A stretch of 64,000 bases of DNA, taken from contig NZ_FRCX01000001.1 in NCBI RefSeq assembly GCF_900143065.1, positions 186,001 through 250,000 on the forward strand, given 5' to 3'. The notes under the pieces are model-generated. The model was given only the letters and a program-made list of their open reading frames with translations. It was not told the origin of the DNA and searched no databases. Of this stretch, positions 57,264 through 64,000 are shown piece by piece. Position 1 is the stretch's first letter; each line of letters opens with the position of its first letter. The position numbers and the translations under genes were made by a program. This DNA comes from Duganella sacchari (GTDB lineage Bacteria > Pseudomonadota > Gammaproteobacteria > Burkholderiales > Burkholderiaceae_D).

Positions 57264-57455
57264 TCAACGCGGCTTTGCAGCGTCCTCTTCATTCCAAATA
57301 CTACTTTTGACATTCGATCCGTACTTATCCGTGATCTGCTTGTTCGCATCGTCGAGGCTCAAGGCGAGGACTGTGAGACGTTCACGAGGGCGCGCAGAAT
57401 CGTCAGTCCACCAAATTATTTGATATTCCCGAAGTTCTTCATTTTCCATCGTCAT
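57264..57455 (-). CDS. Small hypothetical protein
   Basis: This 63-residue protein (REYQIIWWTDDSARPRERL, then ALSLDDANKQI) has a good ribosome-binding site (GAAGGA about seven bases before the ATG). The pattern of beta strand, helix and strand looks like a small alpha/beta domain. There is no signal peptide. I do not recognise the family. Confidence 0.6.
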   Translation of the reverse strand: MTMENEELREYQIIWWTDDSARPRERLTVLALSLDDANKQITDKYGSNVKSSIWNEEDAAKPR

Positions 57456-57557
57456 CTCTATCCTTCGCCCCCCTGTTAAACATAGGCTTTTGGCTCCTGC
57501 CTGTCTTGACCGGCAAGACCCGCCCCTTAGCGGAAGTTGAAATAAAAATGAATGCGC

Positions 57558-57926
57558 CTAGTCTTCTTCATGCTTTAGAATTTCCAGTCTCACACCCACT
57601 GCCGACAACTTGGCTGTGAGCTCCTGCTCACGATGTAGCGGAATGTTGCTGACCATTAGACCGCCGTCCGATATCAGCTCGTTGCGTAAAGCTCCCAGGG
57701 ACATAACCCTTGCAGGAAGATGCTCCGCACGAATAACCTTCAGCGCATTTGCAGACACTGGAGGTGCTGCCTTAGCAACGAGAAATTTCGTGTGTATTGA
57801 AGAAAATAGTGGCTGACTACACGTGCCCTCTTCAGACCAGCCACAAGAATAGCATTTAATTAAAAACAATCCGCCTTGCGTTTCCATTGAAACGCGAGCG
57901 TGACATTTCGGGCAAGACGGCTTCAT
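57558..57926 (-). CDS. Zinc-ribbon hypothetical protein
   Basis: This 122-residue protein begins with CPKCHARV and has CYSCGW about 20 residues later, a probable four-cysteine zinc ribbon (Cys4/Cys7 and Cys25/Cys28). The rest (APPVSANALKVIRAEHLPAR, GALRNELISDGGLMVSNIPL) may be an alpha/beta domain that recalls ribosomal-protein-like ligand domains. The ribosome-binding site is weak. The function is unknown. Confidence 0.65.
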   Translation of the reverse strand: MKPSCPKCHARVSMETQGGLFLIKCYSCGWSEEGTCSQPLFSSIHTKFLVAKAAPPVSANALKVIRAEHLPARVMSLGALRNELISDGGLMVSNIPLHREQELTAKLSAVGVRLEILKHEED

Positions 57927-57998
57927 AAGCCAAGTCCAAGGCGAAATAATTGAGGATACTCAGGAAAATAAGCTGTCATTTAAATCTGTCTAGTGACT

Positions 57999-58023
57999 GT
58001 CTGCTGCTGGCCGGTTATTGACG
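57999..58023. repeat. TGGCCGA repeat copy 4
   Basis: GTCTGCTGCTGGCCGGTTAT shows GTCTGCTnnTGGCC followed by TTGACG, close to the copy at 58741. Confidence 0.6.
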
Positions 58024-58052
58024 CTCAAAATGCAGTTACGAAAAAAATTTAT

Positions 58053-58367
58053 TTAATTAAAAATCTCGTTTCCAACCAATCCAATTGAACCTTCAATTTT
58101 TGCATCGTGCATTGCAGCGAGAGTCTCATCGATTCGTGCCCGCGTAACGCCCGGCTGATTTTTTAGATATATGTTTTGTAGTGGCGGGTACTTGGCCAAA
58201 GCAGCCGTCAACTCTGCCGATGTGTGGAATTCACGGCCATCGACTATGAAACTATTTGGACGAACTTCGATACTAAGCCGCGAAATTTCTTGTCGATGAC
58301 CGCATGAGACTAACATTGTTACAAGAGCCAACAGAACTACATTGAATGTAATCTTCATTTTGTCCAT
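58053..58367 (-). CDS. Small putative lipoprotein
   Basis: This 104-residue protein has a signal peptide with lipobox TMLVSCGH (Cys near residue 22), followed by a mature domain with IEVRPNSFIVDGREFHTSAE, which resembles the ExbD/TolR-like periplasmic domain pattern of short strands and a helix. It is likely membrane-anchored. The similarity to ExbD-type domains is an impression only. Confidence 0.65.
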   Translation of the reverse strand: MDKMKITFNVVLLALVTMLVSCGHRQEISRLSIEVRPNSFIVDGREFHTSAELTAALAKYPPLQNIYLKNQPGVTRARIDETLAAMHDAKIEGSIGLVGNEIFN

Positions 58368-58390
58368 TGCAAATAAATTGTGCCGACCTT

Positions 58391-58410
58391 CCGATTGTGG
58401 CCGAAGCCGG
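58391..58410. repeat. TGGCCGA repeat copy 5
   Basis: CCGATTGTGGCCGAAGCCGG lies in the 43-base gap between the lipoprotein gene and the glycine-zipper gene. Confidence 0.5.
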
Positions 58411-58569
58411 TTAGACTCTAGGCTTTTTTCTTATGACGACAGCGAACGTAAATGCTGTCGCAATGCCTATTCCGATGCCGAGCGCAAATCCCAAATTCGA
58501 ATTGTGCAGGGCAACTGCGAGTGCTGTTCCTATTCCGACTCCGGTACCAAGTAATAAGGGTAGTATCAT
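58411..58569 (-). CDS. 52-residue glycine-zipper membrane peptide
   Basis: A short frame with ATG at 58569-58567 encodes MILPLLLGTGVGIGTALAVA followed by LHNSNLGFALGIGIGIATAF and ends TFAVVIRKKPRV before TAA. It forms two hydrophobic helices with glycine every second to fourth residue and a positively charged C-terminus, matching the small glycine-zipper peptides found widely in bacteria. The coding evidence is composition, topology and strand consistency with its neighbours; no strong ribosome-binding site is seen. The function is unknown. Confidence 0.65.
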   Translation of the reverse strand: MILPLLLGTGVGIGTALAVALHNSNLGFALGIGIGIATAFTFAVVIRKKPRV

Positions 58570-58740
58570 CTTCGCTGCTAGTTTAGAAAATCATTTGCGA
58601 CCTACAACTGAGGCTTTTGACCGTTAGACGTCAAGACAAGTAATCGACCTCGTCGTCAAGTTCGTAAGGCCCTATGAATTTAACGCTTAACTATAGCAGC
58701 GAGAGTTGACAAGAAAACTCACAGATAGTTTCACTTCGAA

Positions 58741-58766
58741 CGTCTGCTCCTGGCCATTATTGGACC
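58741..58766. repeat. TGGCCGA repeat copy 6
   Basis: CGTCTGCTCCTGGCCATTAT and then TGGACC show the pattern GTCTGCTnnTGGCC. Confidence 0.6.
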
Positions 58767-58943
58767 TCATTCAGTGACTGTGGCTTTTTAAGACCGCGAC
58801 AAAAGCGTTGGGTCGCCCCCTTTGTCATCAGGTTCAATCTTGGACTGAAGTTCGGTAAGCTTTCCATAATGGCTTTATCAGCTCGGCATTTTTTCTTCAG
58901 AACCACAAGTTTTGAATTCGTGCTAAAAAAAACGAAACTCAAC

Positions 58944-58968
58944 AGGCAGCTTCTGGCCGATCTCGACC
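58944..58968. repeat. TGGCCGA repeat copy 7
   Basis: AGGCAGCTTCTGGCCGATCT followed by CGACC is nearly identical in its first half to copy 2. Confidence 0.6.
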
Positions 58969-59234
58969 AATGAGACAAGATAGCATCTTGCTCTTTTAGA
59001 AAACTCACATATTGTCACGACTAGATTTCGGCAATGCTGCTGTACAGCAACTGCTAGGGACCAGAAAATTCGCTGCTGATTTCATTCACCACCATGTAGC
59101 GTCCACTCCTCCATAAAAGGCACCATTGGTCGGATACTCTGCCGAATGCGATGTTTGGTCGCACAAACGCAATAACTCTTCCTTACTGCTCTCTTGCGTT
59201 GACTGCAGGTCATCCCGGACTTCCGCGATGAACC

Positions 59235-59265
59235 AAAAAAAACCGCCGGGCTTGCGCGCCGGCGG
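59235..59265 (-). terminator. Rho-independent terminator after pnp
   Basis: On the minus strand the stem CCGCCGG/CCGGCGG encloses a nine-base loop and is followed by eight T residues, about 20 bases after the pnp stop. Confidence 0.92.
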
Positions 59266-59287
59266 CTTCTAACGGACTACTCAGCGA

Positions 59288-61417
59288 TTACTGTGCGTTG
59301 GCAGCAGCAGCGGCAGCTTCTTCAGCAGCAGCTTTCATCGACAGTTTCAGGCGGCCGCGGTCGTCGGTTTCCAGAACCTTGACGCGTACTTGCTGGCCTT
59401 CTTTCAGATAGTCGGCCACGGCGTTCACACGCTCGTTGGCGATCTGCGAGATGTGCAGCAGGCCGTCTTTGCCTGGCATGACCTGAACGATGGCGCCGAA
59501 GTCCAGCAGTTTCAGCACAACGCCGTCGTAGGACTTGCCTACTTCAACCGATGCGGTCAGCTCTTCGATGCGGCGCTTGGCTTCCTGACCGGCAGCAGCG
59601 TCCACCGAAGCGATGGTGACCACGCCTTCGTCGCTGATGTCGATCTGGGTGCCGGTCTCTTCGGTCAGCGCGCGGATCACGGCGCCGCCCTTGCCGATCA
59701 CGTCACGGATCTTCTCCGGGTTGATCTTGATGGTGATCAGGCGTGGTGCGAAGTCCGACAGTTCGGTCTTCACGGTTGGCACGGCCTTTTGCATTTCGCC
59801 CAGGATGTGCTCGCGGCCTTCTTTGGCTTGCGCCAGCGCCACTTGCATGATTTCCTTGGTGATGCCCTGAATCTTGATGTCCATCTGCAGCGCGGTGATA
59901 CCGTTGCGGGTACCGGCTACTTTGAAGTCCATGTCGCCCAGGTGGTCTTCGTCACCCAGAATGTCGGACAGCACGGCGAACTTGCCGCCTTCCTTGATCA
60001 GGCCCATGGCGATACCCGCCACATGCTCTTTCATTGGCACGCCGGCATCCATCAGCGCCAGGCAGCCGCCGCAGACCGAAGCCATCGACGACGAACCGTT
60101 CGATTCGGTGATTTCCGATACCAGACGCACCGAGTAGCTGAACTCTTCCTGCGAAGGCAGTGCAGCGATCAGCGCGCGCTTGGCCAGACGGCCGTGGCCG
60201 ATTTCGCGGCGCTTAGGCGTACCAACGCGGCCGGTTTCGCCGGTGGCGAACGGTGGCATGTTGTAGTGCAGCATGAACGGGTCGGTGAACTCGCCCATCA
60301 GCGCGTCGATCTTCTGCGAATCACGGGCGGTGCCCAGGGTTGCAACGACCAGTGCCTGGGTTTCGCCGCGGGTGAACAGTGCCGAGCCGTGGGTACGTGG
60401 CAGCACCGAGGTACGGATCGAGATTGGACGCACGGTGCGGGTGTCGCGGCCGTCGATACGTGGCTCGCCTTCGAGGATCTGCGAACGGACGACTTTCGAT
60501 TCCATTTCGAACAGGATGTTGCCAACGTCAACGCTGTCCGGGGCAGCGGCGCCAGCGGCGGCAGCTTCGGCGCCCAGGTCGGCGATGACTTCAGCCGACA
60601 TCGCGCGCAGCTTGTCGGTACGGGCTTGCTTGTCGCGGGTCTGGTAGGCATCGCGGATTTTCGCTTCGGCGAAATGGGCCACGCGGCCGATCAGTGCTTC
60701 GTCCTTGGCCGGTGCGGTCCAGACTTGTTCAGGCTTGCCGCCGTCGCGTACCAGGTCGTGGATGGCGTCGATGACGGCTTTCATTTCGGTGTGGCCGAAG
60801 ACCACGGCGCCCAGCATGATTTCTTCCGACAGCTGCTGCGCTTCCGATTCCACCATCAGCACGGCGGTTTCGGTACCGGCAACCACCAGATCCATCTGCG
60901 AGGTTTTCAGTTGCTCAACGGTAGGATTCAGGATGTACTGGCCGTTGGCGTAACCCACGCGGGCGGCGCCGATCGGACCATTGAACGGTACGCCCGACAC
61001 GCACAGCGCGGCCGAAGCACCGATCATCGAAGCGATGTCTGGATCGATTTCCGGGTTGACCGACAGCACGTGAATGACGACTTGCACTTCATTCAGGTAG
61101 CCCTCTGGGAACAGAGGACGGATAGGACGGTCGATCAGGCGGGAAGTCAGCGTTTCTTTTTCCGAAGGGCGACCTTCACGTTTGAAGAAACCGCCAGGGA
61201 TTTTACCCGCAGCATAGGTTTTCTCCAGATAGTCCACGGTCAGTGGGAAGAAGTCCTGGCCTGGCTTGGCGTCTTTGCGCGCTACCACGGTGGCCAGAAT
61301 GACGGTGTCTTCAATCGACACCATCACTGCGCCGGAGGCCTGGCGAGCGATTTCGCCAGTTTCCAGGGTGACAGTGTGTTGACCGTACTGGAAGGTTTTC
61401 GTAACTTTATTAAACAT
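59288..61417 (-). CDS. pnp: Polyribonucleotide nucleotidyltransferase
   Basis: This 709-residue 3'-5' phosphorolytic exoribonuclease is part of the RNA degradosome. It contains two RNase PH domains (residues about 10-230 and 310-540), a KH domain with [20 protein letters not shown] (near residue 560) and an S1 domain ([20 protein letters not shown], near residue 622), with an alanine-rich end. The active-site region [20 protein letters not shown] is intact. It follows rpsO as in most bacteria. Long frames on the other strand are shadows. Confidence 0.98.
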   Translation of the reverse strand: MFNKVTKTFQYGQHTVTLETGEIARQASGAVMVSIEDTVILATVVARKDAKPGQDFFPLTVDYLEKTYAAGKIPGGFFKREGRPSEKETLTSRLIDRPIRPLFPEGYLNEVQVVIHVLSVNPEIDPDIASMIGASAALCVSGVPFNGPIGAARVGYANGQYILNPTVEQLKTSQMDLVVAGTETAVLMVESEAQQLSEEIMLGAVVFGHTEMKAVIDAIHDLVRDGGKPEQVWTAPAKDEALIGRVAHFAEAKIRDAYQTRDKQARTDKLRAMSAEVIADLGAEAAAAGAAAPDSVDVGNILFEMESKVVRSQILEGEPRIDGRDTRTVRPISIRTSVLPRTHGSALFTRGETQALVVATLGTARDSQKIDALMGEFTDPFMLHYNMPPFATGETGRVGTPKRREIGHGRLAKRALIAALPSQEEFSYSVRLVSEITESNGSSSMASVCGGCLALMDAGVPMKEHVAGIAMGLIKEGGKFAVLSDILGDEDHLGDMDFKVAGTRNGITALQMDIKIQGITKEIMQVALAQAKEGREHILGEMQKAVPTVKTELSDFAPRLITIKINPEKIRDVIGKGGAVIRALTEETGTQIDISDEGVVTIASVDAAAGQEAKRRIEELTASVEVGKSYDGVVLKLLDFGAIVQVMPGKDGLLHISQIANERVNAVADYLKEGQQVRVKVLETDDRGRLKLSMKAAAEEAAAAAANAQ

Positions 61418-61536
61418 GGGTAATCCCTTTCTATTTGCCGACAGATTTTCAGGGGCTGTCGTTCACCTCACCACAGGCAGCCCGGAAGCCACCTTTACTA
61501 CATACCACTTAGCATTTTTTTAATGCGCATAAAGAC

Positions 61537-61571
61537 AAAATGCCCGCGACAGCAAACTGGCGCAGGCATTT
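61537..61571 (-). terminator. Terminator-like hairpin between rpsO and pnp
   Basis: AAATGCC-GCG pairs with CGC-GGCATTT around a 12-base loop, with one mismatch, and a TTTTGTCTTT run follows on the minus strand. Known rpsO-pnp units have a partial terminator here with an RNase III-processed leader downstream, so read-through into pnp is expected. Confidence 0.65.
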
Positions 61572-61596
61572 CGTTTTAAGCCGGACGGCGCAAAAA

Positions 61597-61866
61597 TTAC
61601 TTACGCAGACCCAGTTTGGCGATCAGATCGCGGTAACGGGTTGCATCCTTGTTCTTCAGGTAGGACAGCAGGCTCTTACGACGGTTAACCATCATAATCA
61701 GACCACGACGCGAGTGGTGATCTTTGCTGTGGGCTTTGAAGTGGCCGTTCAGTTCGTTGATGCGTGCGGTCAGCAGAGCAACTTGAACTTCTGGCGAGCC
61801 GGTATCTTTTTGGCCACGTGCGTTGTCAGCGATGATCGCTGCTTTGTTGATGTTTTCTACGGTCAT
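61597..61866 (-). CDS. rpsO: 30S ribosomal protein S15
   Basis: This 89-residue primary rRNA-binding protein of the 30S platform has the conserved segments [19 protein letters not shown] and [20 protein letters not shown]. The start is [11 protein letters not shown]; an in-frame start six codons earlier is not supported by the family. It is upstream of pnp as usual. Autoregulation through the mRNA leader is known for the family and was not examined here. Confidence 0.98.
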   Translation of the reverse strand: MTVENINKAAIIADNARGQKDTGSPEVQVALLTARINELNGHFKAHSKDHHSRRGLIMMVNRRKSLLSYLKNKDATRYRDLIAKLGLRK

Positions 61867-62013
61867 GATATTTACCTTTAACATGCGGTGCGCGGAGTCG
61901 TAACCCTGCCCACCGTGATTTACAATAAAACCCGGTCTGAAAAGACCAGACCCGGAAGTATAGCGGAAAAACCTGCGCGTGTATCTGTTTTCCGCGCTTT
62001 TCAGGGGAGCTTC

Positions 62014-62499
62014 ATGAAAAAACTGATTGTTTTAACCATTTTTTCCGCTGCATTGGCGGGCTGCGCCCATTTATTCGCACCGCCGCCCCAGCCCGGCGAC
62101 AGCGCCGACGCCGTGCGCGCCCGCCTTGGCCGCCCCACCAATACCTACGCCGACGGTGCCGACACCTTGCTGGAATACGCCTGGGGACCGTGGGGCCAGT
62201 ACACCTGGATGGCGCGCCTCGGCTCCGACGGCCGCCTGGTTTCCTACGAACAGGTGCTGACCAGCGCCAAATTCGCCACCATCAAACCGGGCAAGGACAA
62301 CAAGGACACCATCCTGCGCATCCTGGGCCGTCCAACCCAGGTGACGCACTACGCCAGCGTCGACGGCGACGTCTGGCTATACCGCTACAAGGAGCAGGAT
62401 GTATGGAATTCCATGATGTCGGTGGAATTCAACCGCGCCGGCATCGTGCAAGCCATGGTCAACGGCCCCGACGAGGAACGCGAGGTACGGCGGCGTTAG
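62014..62499 (+). CDS. Outer-membrane-type lipoprotein, OmlA/SmpA-like
   Basis: This 161-residue protein has a lipobox (ALAGCAHLF, Cys near residue 18) and two similar halves ([18 protein letters not shown], and later [19 protein letters not shown]) typical of BamE/SmpA-like small folds. The start is taken at the ATG with AGGGGAG eight bases upstream; the open frame extends upstream through the rpsO promoter side but lacks signals. It is divergent from rpsO. A role at the cell envelope is likely. Confidence 0.82.
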   Translation: MKKLIVLTIFSAALAGCAHLFAPPPQPGDSADAVRARLGRPTNTYADGADTLLEYAWGPWGQYTWMARLGSDGRLVSYEQVLTSAKFATIKPGKDNKDTILRILGRPTQVTHYASVDGDVWLYRYKEQDVWNSMMSVEFNRAGIVQAMVNGPDEEREVRRR

Positions 62500-62608
62500 C
62501 TCAGCAGGTAGGAAAATTCCCACGTGCACTATGGACGTGCGCCGACGCAAATTGGCGCGCGCGGTTGCTATGATTATTTCATTAACATTGCAACCAAACG
62601 GAGTTCTC

Positions 62609-63421
62609 ATGTCCTTACGTACGCCCCCAGCCCGCCACGCCATTTACACCGCGACCTTGCTAGCACTCAGCACTGTCAGCGCCATCGCCTGGGCCGATCC
62701 TTCGCCGGCGCTGGACCGCGCCGGCGTGTCGGTCGGCGCTTTCTACACCGAACCGCGCATCAGCTACGAAGGCGACACCAACTACGGCCGTATCGACACT
62801 GGCACCTACAAAACCGACCACGTCACGCTGCCGCGCGTAAAAGCGCAGCTGCTGCTGGGCGACTCGCAGGGCCTGGACTTCGATTACTACCGCTACGACA
62901 AAACCTATAGCCCAACCCTGAGCGGCAGCACCAACTACAACGGCCTGCCACTGAGCGGCAACGGCAAGCTCGATGCCAAGCTCAAGCTGGACCTGGCCAA
63001 CGTCGCCTATAAATGGTGGCTGGGCAGCGGCAATGACGTGTTTGGCATCGGCGTGGGCGCGGCCTACTATAGCGCCAGCCTGAAAGGCACGGCCAGCGGC
63101 GTGCTGAACGGCGTATCCGGCAACTCCTCGTATGAAGAAAGCGAGCACGCTTACGCGCCGCTGCTGGAACTGGGCTGGCGCCACGCTGTGTCGGAAAACG
63201 TGCGCGTGTACGCGGACGCTTCCGGCATCAAGAAAAACGGTGGCAACATCCGCGGCCACATCTACGGCGGCGCCCTTGGCGTTGAATGGTATCCGACCAA
63301 GGCGATTGGCGTGGTGGCGGAATACAGCGCCAGCAAGATCAGCCTGAACCGCAACCGCGACGGCGCCGACCTCAATGTCCGCCTGAACGGCCCGGCGGCT
63401 TACGTCAAGTTCCGCTTCTAA
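62609..63421 (+). CDS. Outer-membrane beta-barrel-like protein
   Basis: This 270-residue exported protein has a signal peptide ending near AIAWA-DP and alternating strand patterns (GVSVGAFYTEPRISYEGDTN, then VYADASGIKKNGGNIRGHIY) ending in the aromatic KFRF typical of outer-membrane barrels. The family is not recognised; the repeated short strands suggest an eight- to twelve-strand barrel. GGAG lies seven bases before the ATG. Its stop overlaps that of the convergent regulator. Confidence 0.8.
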   Translation: MSLRTPPARHAIYTATLLALSTVSAIAWADPSPALDRAGVSVGAFYTEPRISYEGDTNYGRIDTGTYKTDHVTLPRVKAQLLLGDSQGLDFDYYRYDKTYSPTLSGSTNYNGLPLSGNGKLDAKLKLDLANVAYKWWLGSGNDVFGIGVGAAYYSASLKGTASGVLNGVSGNSSYEESEHAYAPLLELGWRHAVSENVRVYADASGIKKNGGNIRGHIYGGALGVEWYPTKAIGVVAEYSASKISLNRNRDGADLNVRLNGPAAYVKFRF

Positions 63422-64000
63422 GCAAGCGGCACGTCCAGCCAGTGCGCCAGCGCCTTGCGGCCTGGCGCTGTCACGTCGAGCGCGCGGCTATCGTCGCTGC
63501 GCCGCAGCCAGCCGCGTTCGACGAAGTTATCCAGCAGCGCCACGGCCAATGGCCCGGCAAAGTGATCGCGCCGCTCCGACCAGTCGACGCAGCCGTATAG
63601 CTGGCGCGGGCCTTCGTTGACGACGATGCCCAGCTCACGCAATTGCGCCGCGCCGACCGCCGTCAGCGGATAAGCATGGCCGTCGCCCTCGCCTGCGTGC
63701 ACCCAGCCCTTGTCGATAAAGCAGCGGCACAGGTCTACACCGAGCACGCCCGCCAGATGGCCGTAACAGCTGCGCGCATGCCGCAGCTTGCGCATGGCCG
63801 GCGCCTGCCAGCGCGTGGTCTCCGGCAGGGAACCATCCGCCACGCGCAGCAGCGCCTCCAGCGCATGTGCGACATTGCCATCCGCAAGCATGTAGTAGCG
63901 GTGCCGCCCCTGAGCCCGCACGCGCGCCAGCCCTTCTTCCACCAGCAGCTTGAGATGCTGCGACGCCGTCGGCGCCGATACGCCCGCATGCTGCGCCAGA
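63418..64000 (-). CDS. ArsR-type winged-helix regulator (partial, 5' end off window)
   Basis: About 193 codons are visible of a regulator whose beginning lies beyond the right edge. The helix-turn-helix reads GVSAPTASQHLKLLVEEGL and is followed by the wing ARVRAQGRHRYYMLA. A longer C-terminal region with a probable metal or ligand site (CYGHLAGVLGVDLCRCF) follows, as in extended ArsR proteins. The stop is TAG, overlapping the barrel gene by four bases. Confidence 0.85.
   Translation of the reverse strand, partial: LAQHAGVSAPTASQHLKLLVEEGLARVRAQGRHRYYMLADGNVAHALEALLRVADGSLPETTRWQAPAMRKLRHARSCYGHLAGVLGVDLCRCFIDKGWVHAGEGDGHAYPLTAVGAAQLRELGIVVNEGPRQLYGCVDWSERRDHFAGPLAVALLDNFVERGWLRRSDDSRALDVTAPGRKALAHWLDVPLA

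Larger units (their letters stand above)
58570..59234. other. Intergenic stretch without a convincing gene
   Basis: About 660 A/T-rich bases hold two repeat copies (58741 and 58944). A minus-strand frame of 83 codons (58757-59008) overlaps a repeat copy and has no family resemblance or good ribosome-binding site, so I do not call it a gene. The sequence may be the remains of small genes like those before it. Confidence 0.6.

Noticed and set aside
56214..58968. Integron cassette array
   Set aside because: GTTAGAC occurs near 58410 and 58622, but I found no matching RYYYAAC partners at the right distance and no integrase gene.
58757..59008. 83-codon minus-strand frame
   Set aside because: It spans a repeat copy and has no ribosome-binding site or recognisable fold.

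Overview
The window looks like chromosome of a GC-rich betaproteobacterium of the Oxalobacteraceae (Massilia / Duganella / Janthinobacterium group). The basis is the tpiA-secG-tRNA-Leu-nuoABCDEFG order, the protein sequences of the housekeeping genes, and the rpsO-pnp pair. This placement is by recognition, not by a database search.

Layout. 0-8.1 kb (minus strand): tpiA, secG, tRNA-Leu(GAG) and the respiratory complex I operon nuoA-nuoG, with nuoG cut by the left edge. 8.2-10.7 kb: a quinone oxidoreductase, a Sel1-repeat protein and a DUF2807 protein. 10.8-23.7 kb (minus): a carbohydrate utilisation locus with a periplasmic sugar-binding protein, two permeases, an ATPase, a large TonB-dependent receptor, a second binding protein, a response regulator, a sensor kinase and a GH20 beta-hexosaminidase. 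23.9-26.0 kb: a LysR regulator divergent from an lrgA/lrgB pair. 26.1-29.3 kb: a LacI regulator, an AGE-family sugar isomerase/epimerase and a PfkB sugar kinase, probably turning a hexose such as mannose into fructose and then fructose 6-phosphate. 29.4-33.0 kb: a TonB receptor followed at once by a MINPP-type histidine phosphatase (phytase-like). 33.1-42.3 kb: a compact selenocysteine locus. It holds Tat-exported formate dehydrogenase with an in-frame TGA read as Sec and a recognisable SECIS, its beta and gamma subunits, fdhE, selA, selB and tRNA-Sec (selC). 42.2-47.5 kb: an alpha/beta hydrolase, a chemoreceptor, a decayed B3-type metallo-beta-lactamase, a cytochrome c/sorbosone dehydrogenase-like protein and two DUF29 proteins.

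47.6-54.8 kb (minus) is the most intriguing part. It is a tightly coupled operon encoding a MoxR-type AAA+ ATPase, an uncharacterised protein, a HExxH metallopeptidase-like protein, a VWA (MIDAS) protein, another uncharacterised protein, a PaaK-like adenylate-forming enzyme and a NadR-like NMN adenylyltransferase/kinase. Every junction is a 4-base ATGA overlap except one. At that one, the HExxH and VWA parts lie in the same frame and are separated only by a TAG codon, with no ribosome-binding site after it. I recognise the pieces but not the system.

54.9-59.2 kb is visibly more A/T-rich. It carries a TetR/DoxX pair, then a run of small orphan genes (NTF2-like, zinc ribbon, lipoprotein, a 52-residue glycine-zipper membrane peptide) separated by copies of a short repeat with the core TGGCCGA. 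59.2-64 kb returns to core genome: pnp, rpsO, a lipoprotein, an outer-membrane beta-barrel-like protein and an ArsR-type regulator cut by the right edge.
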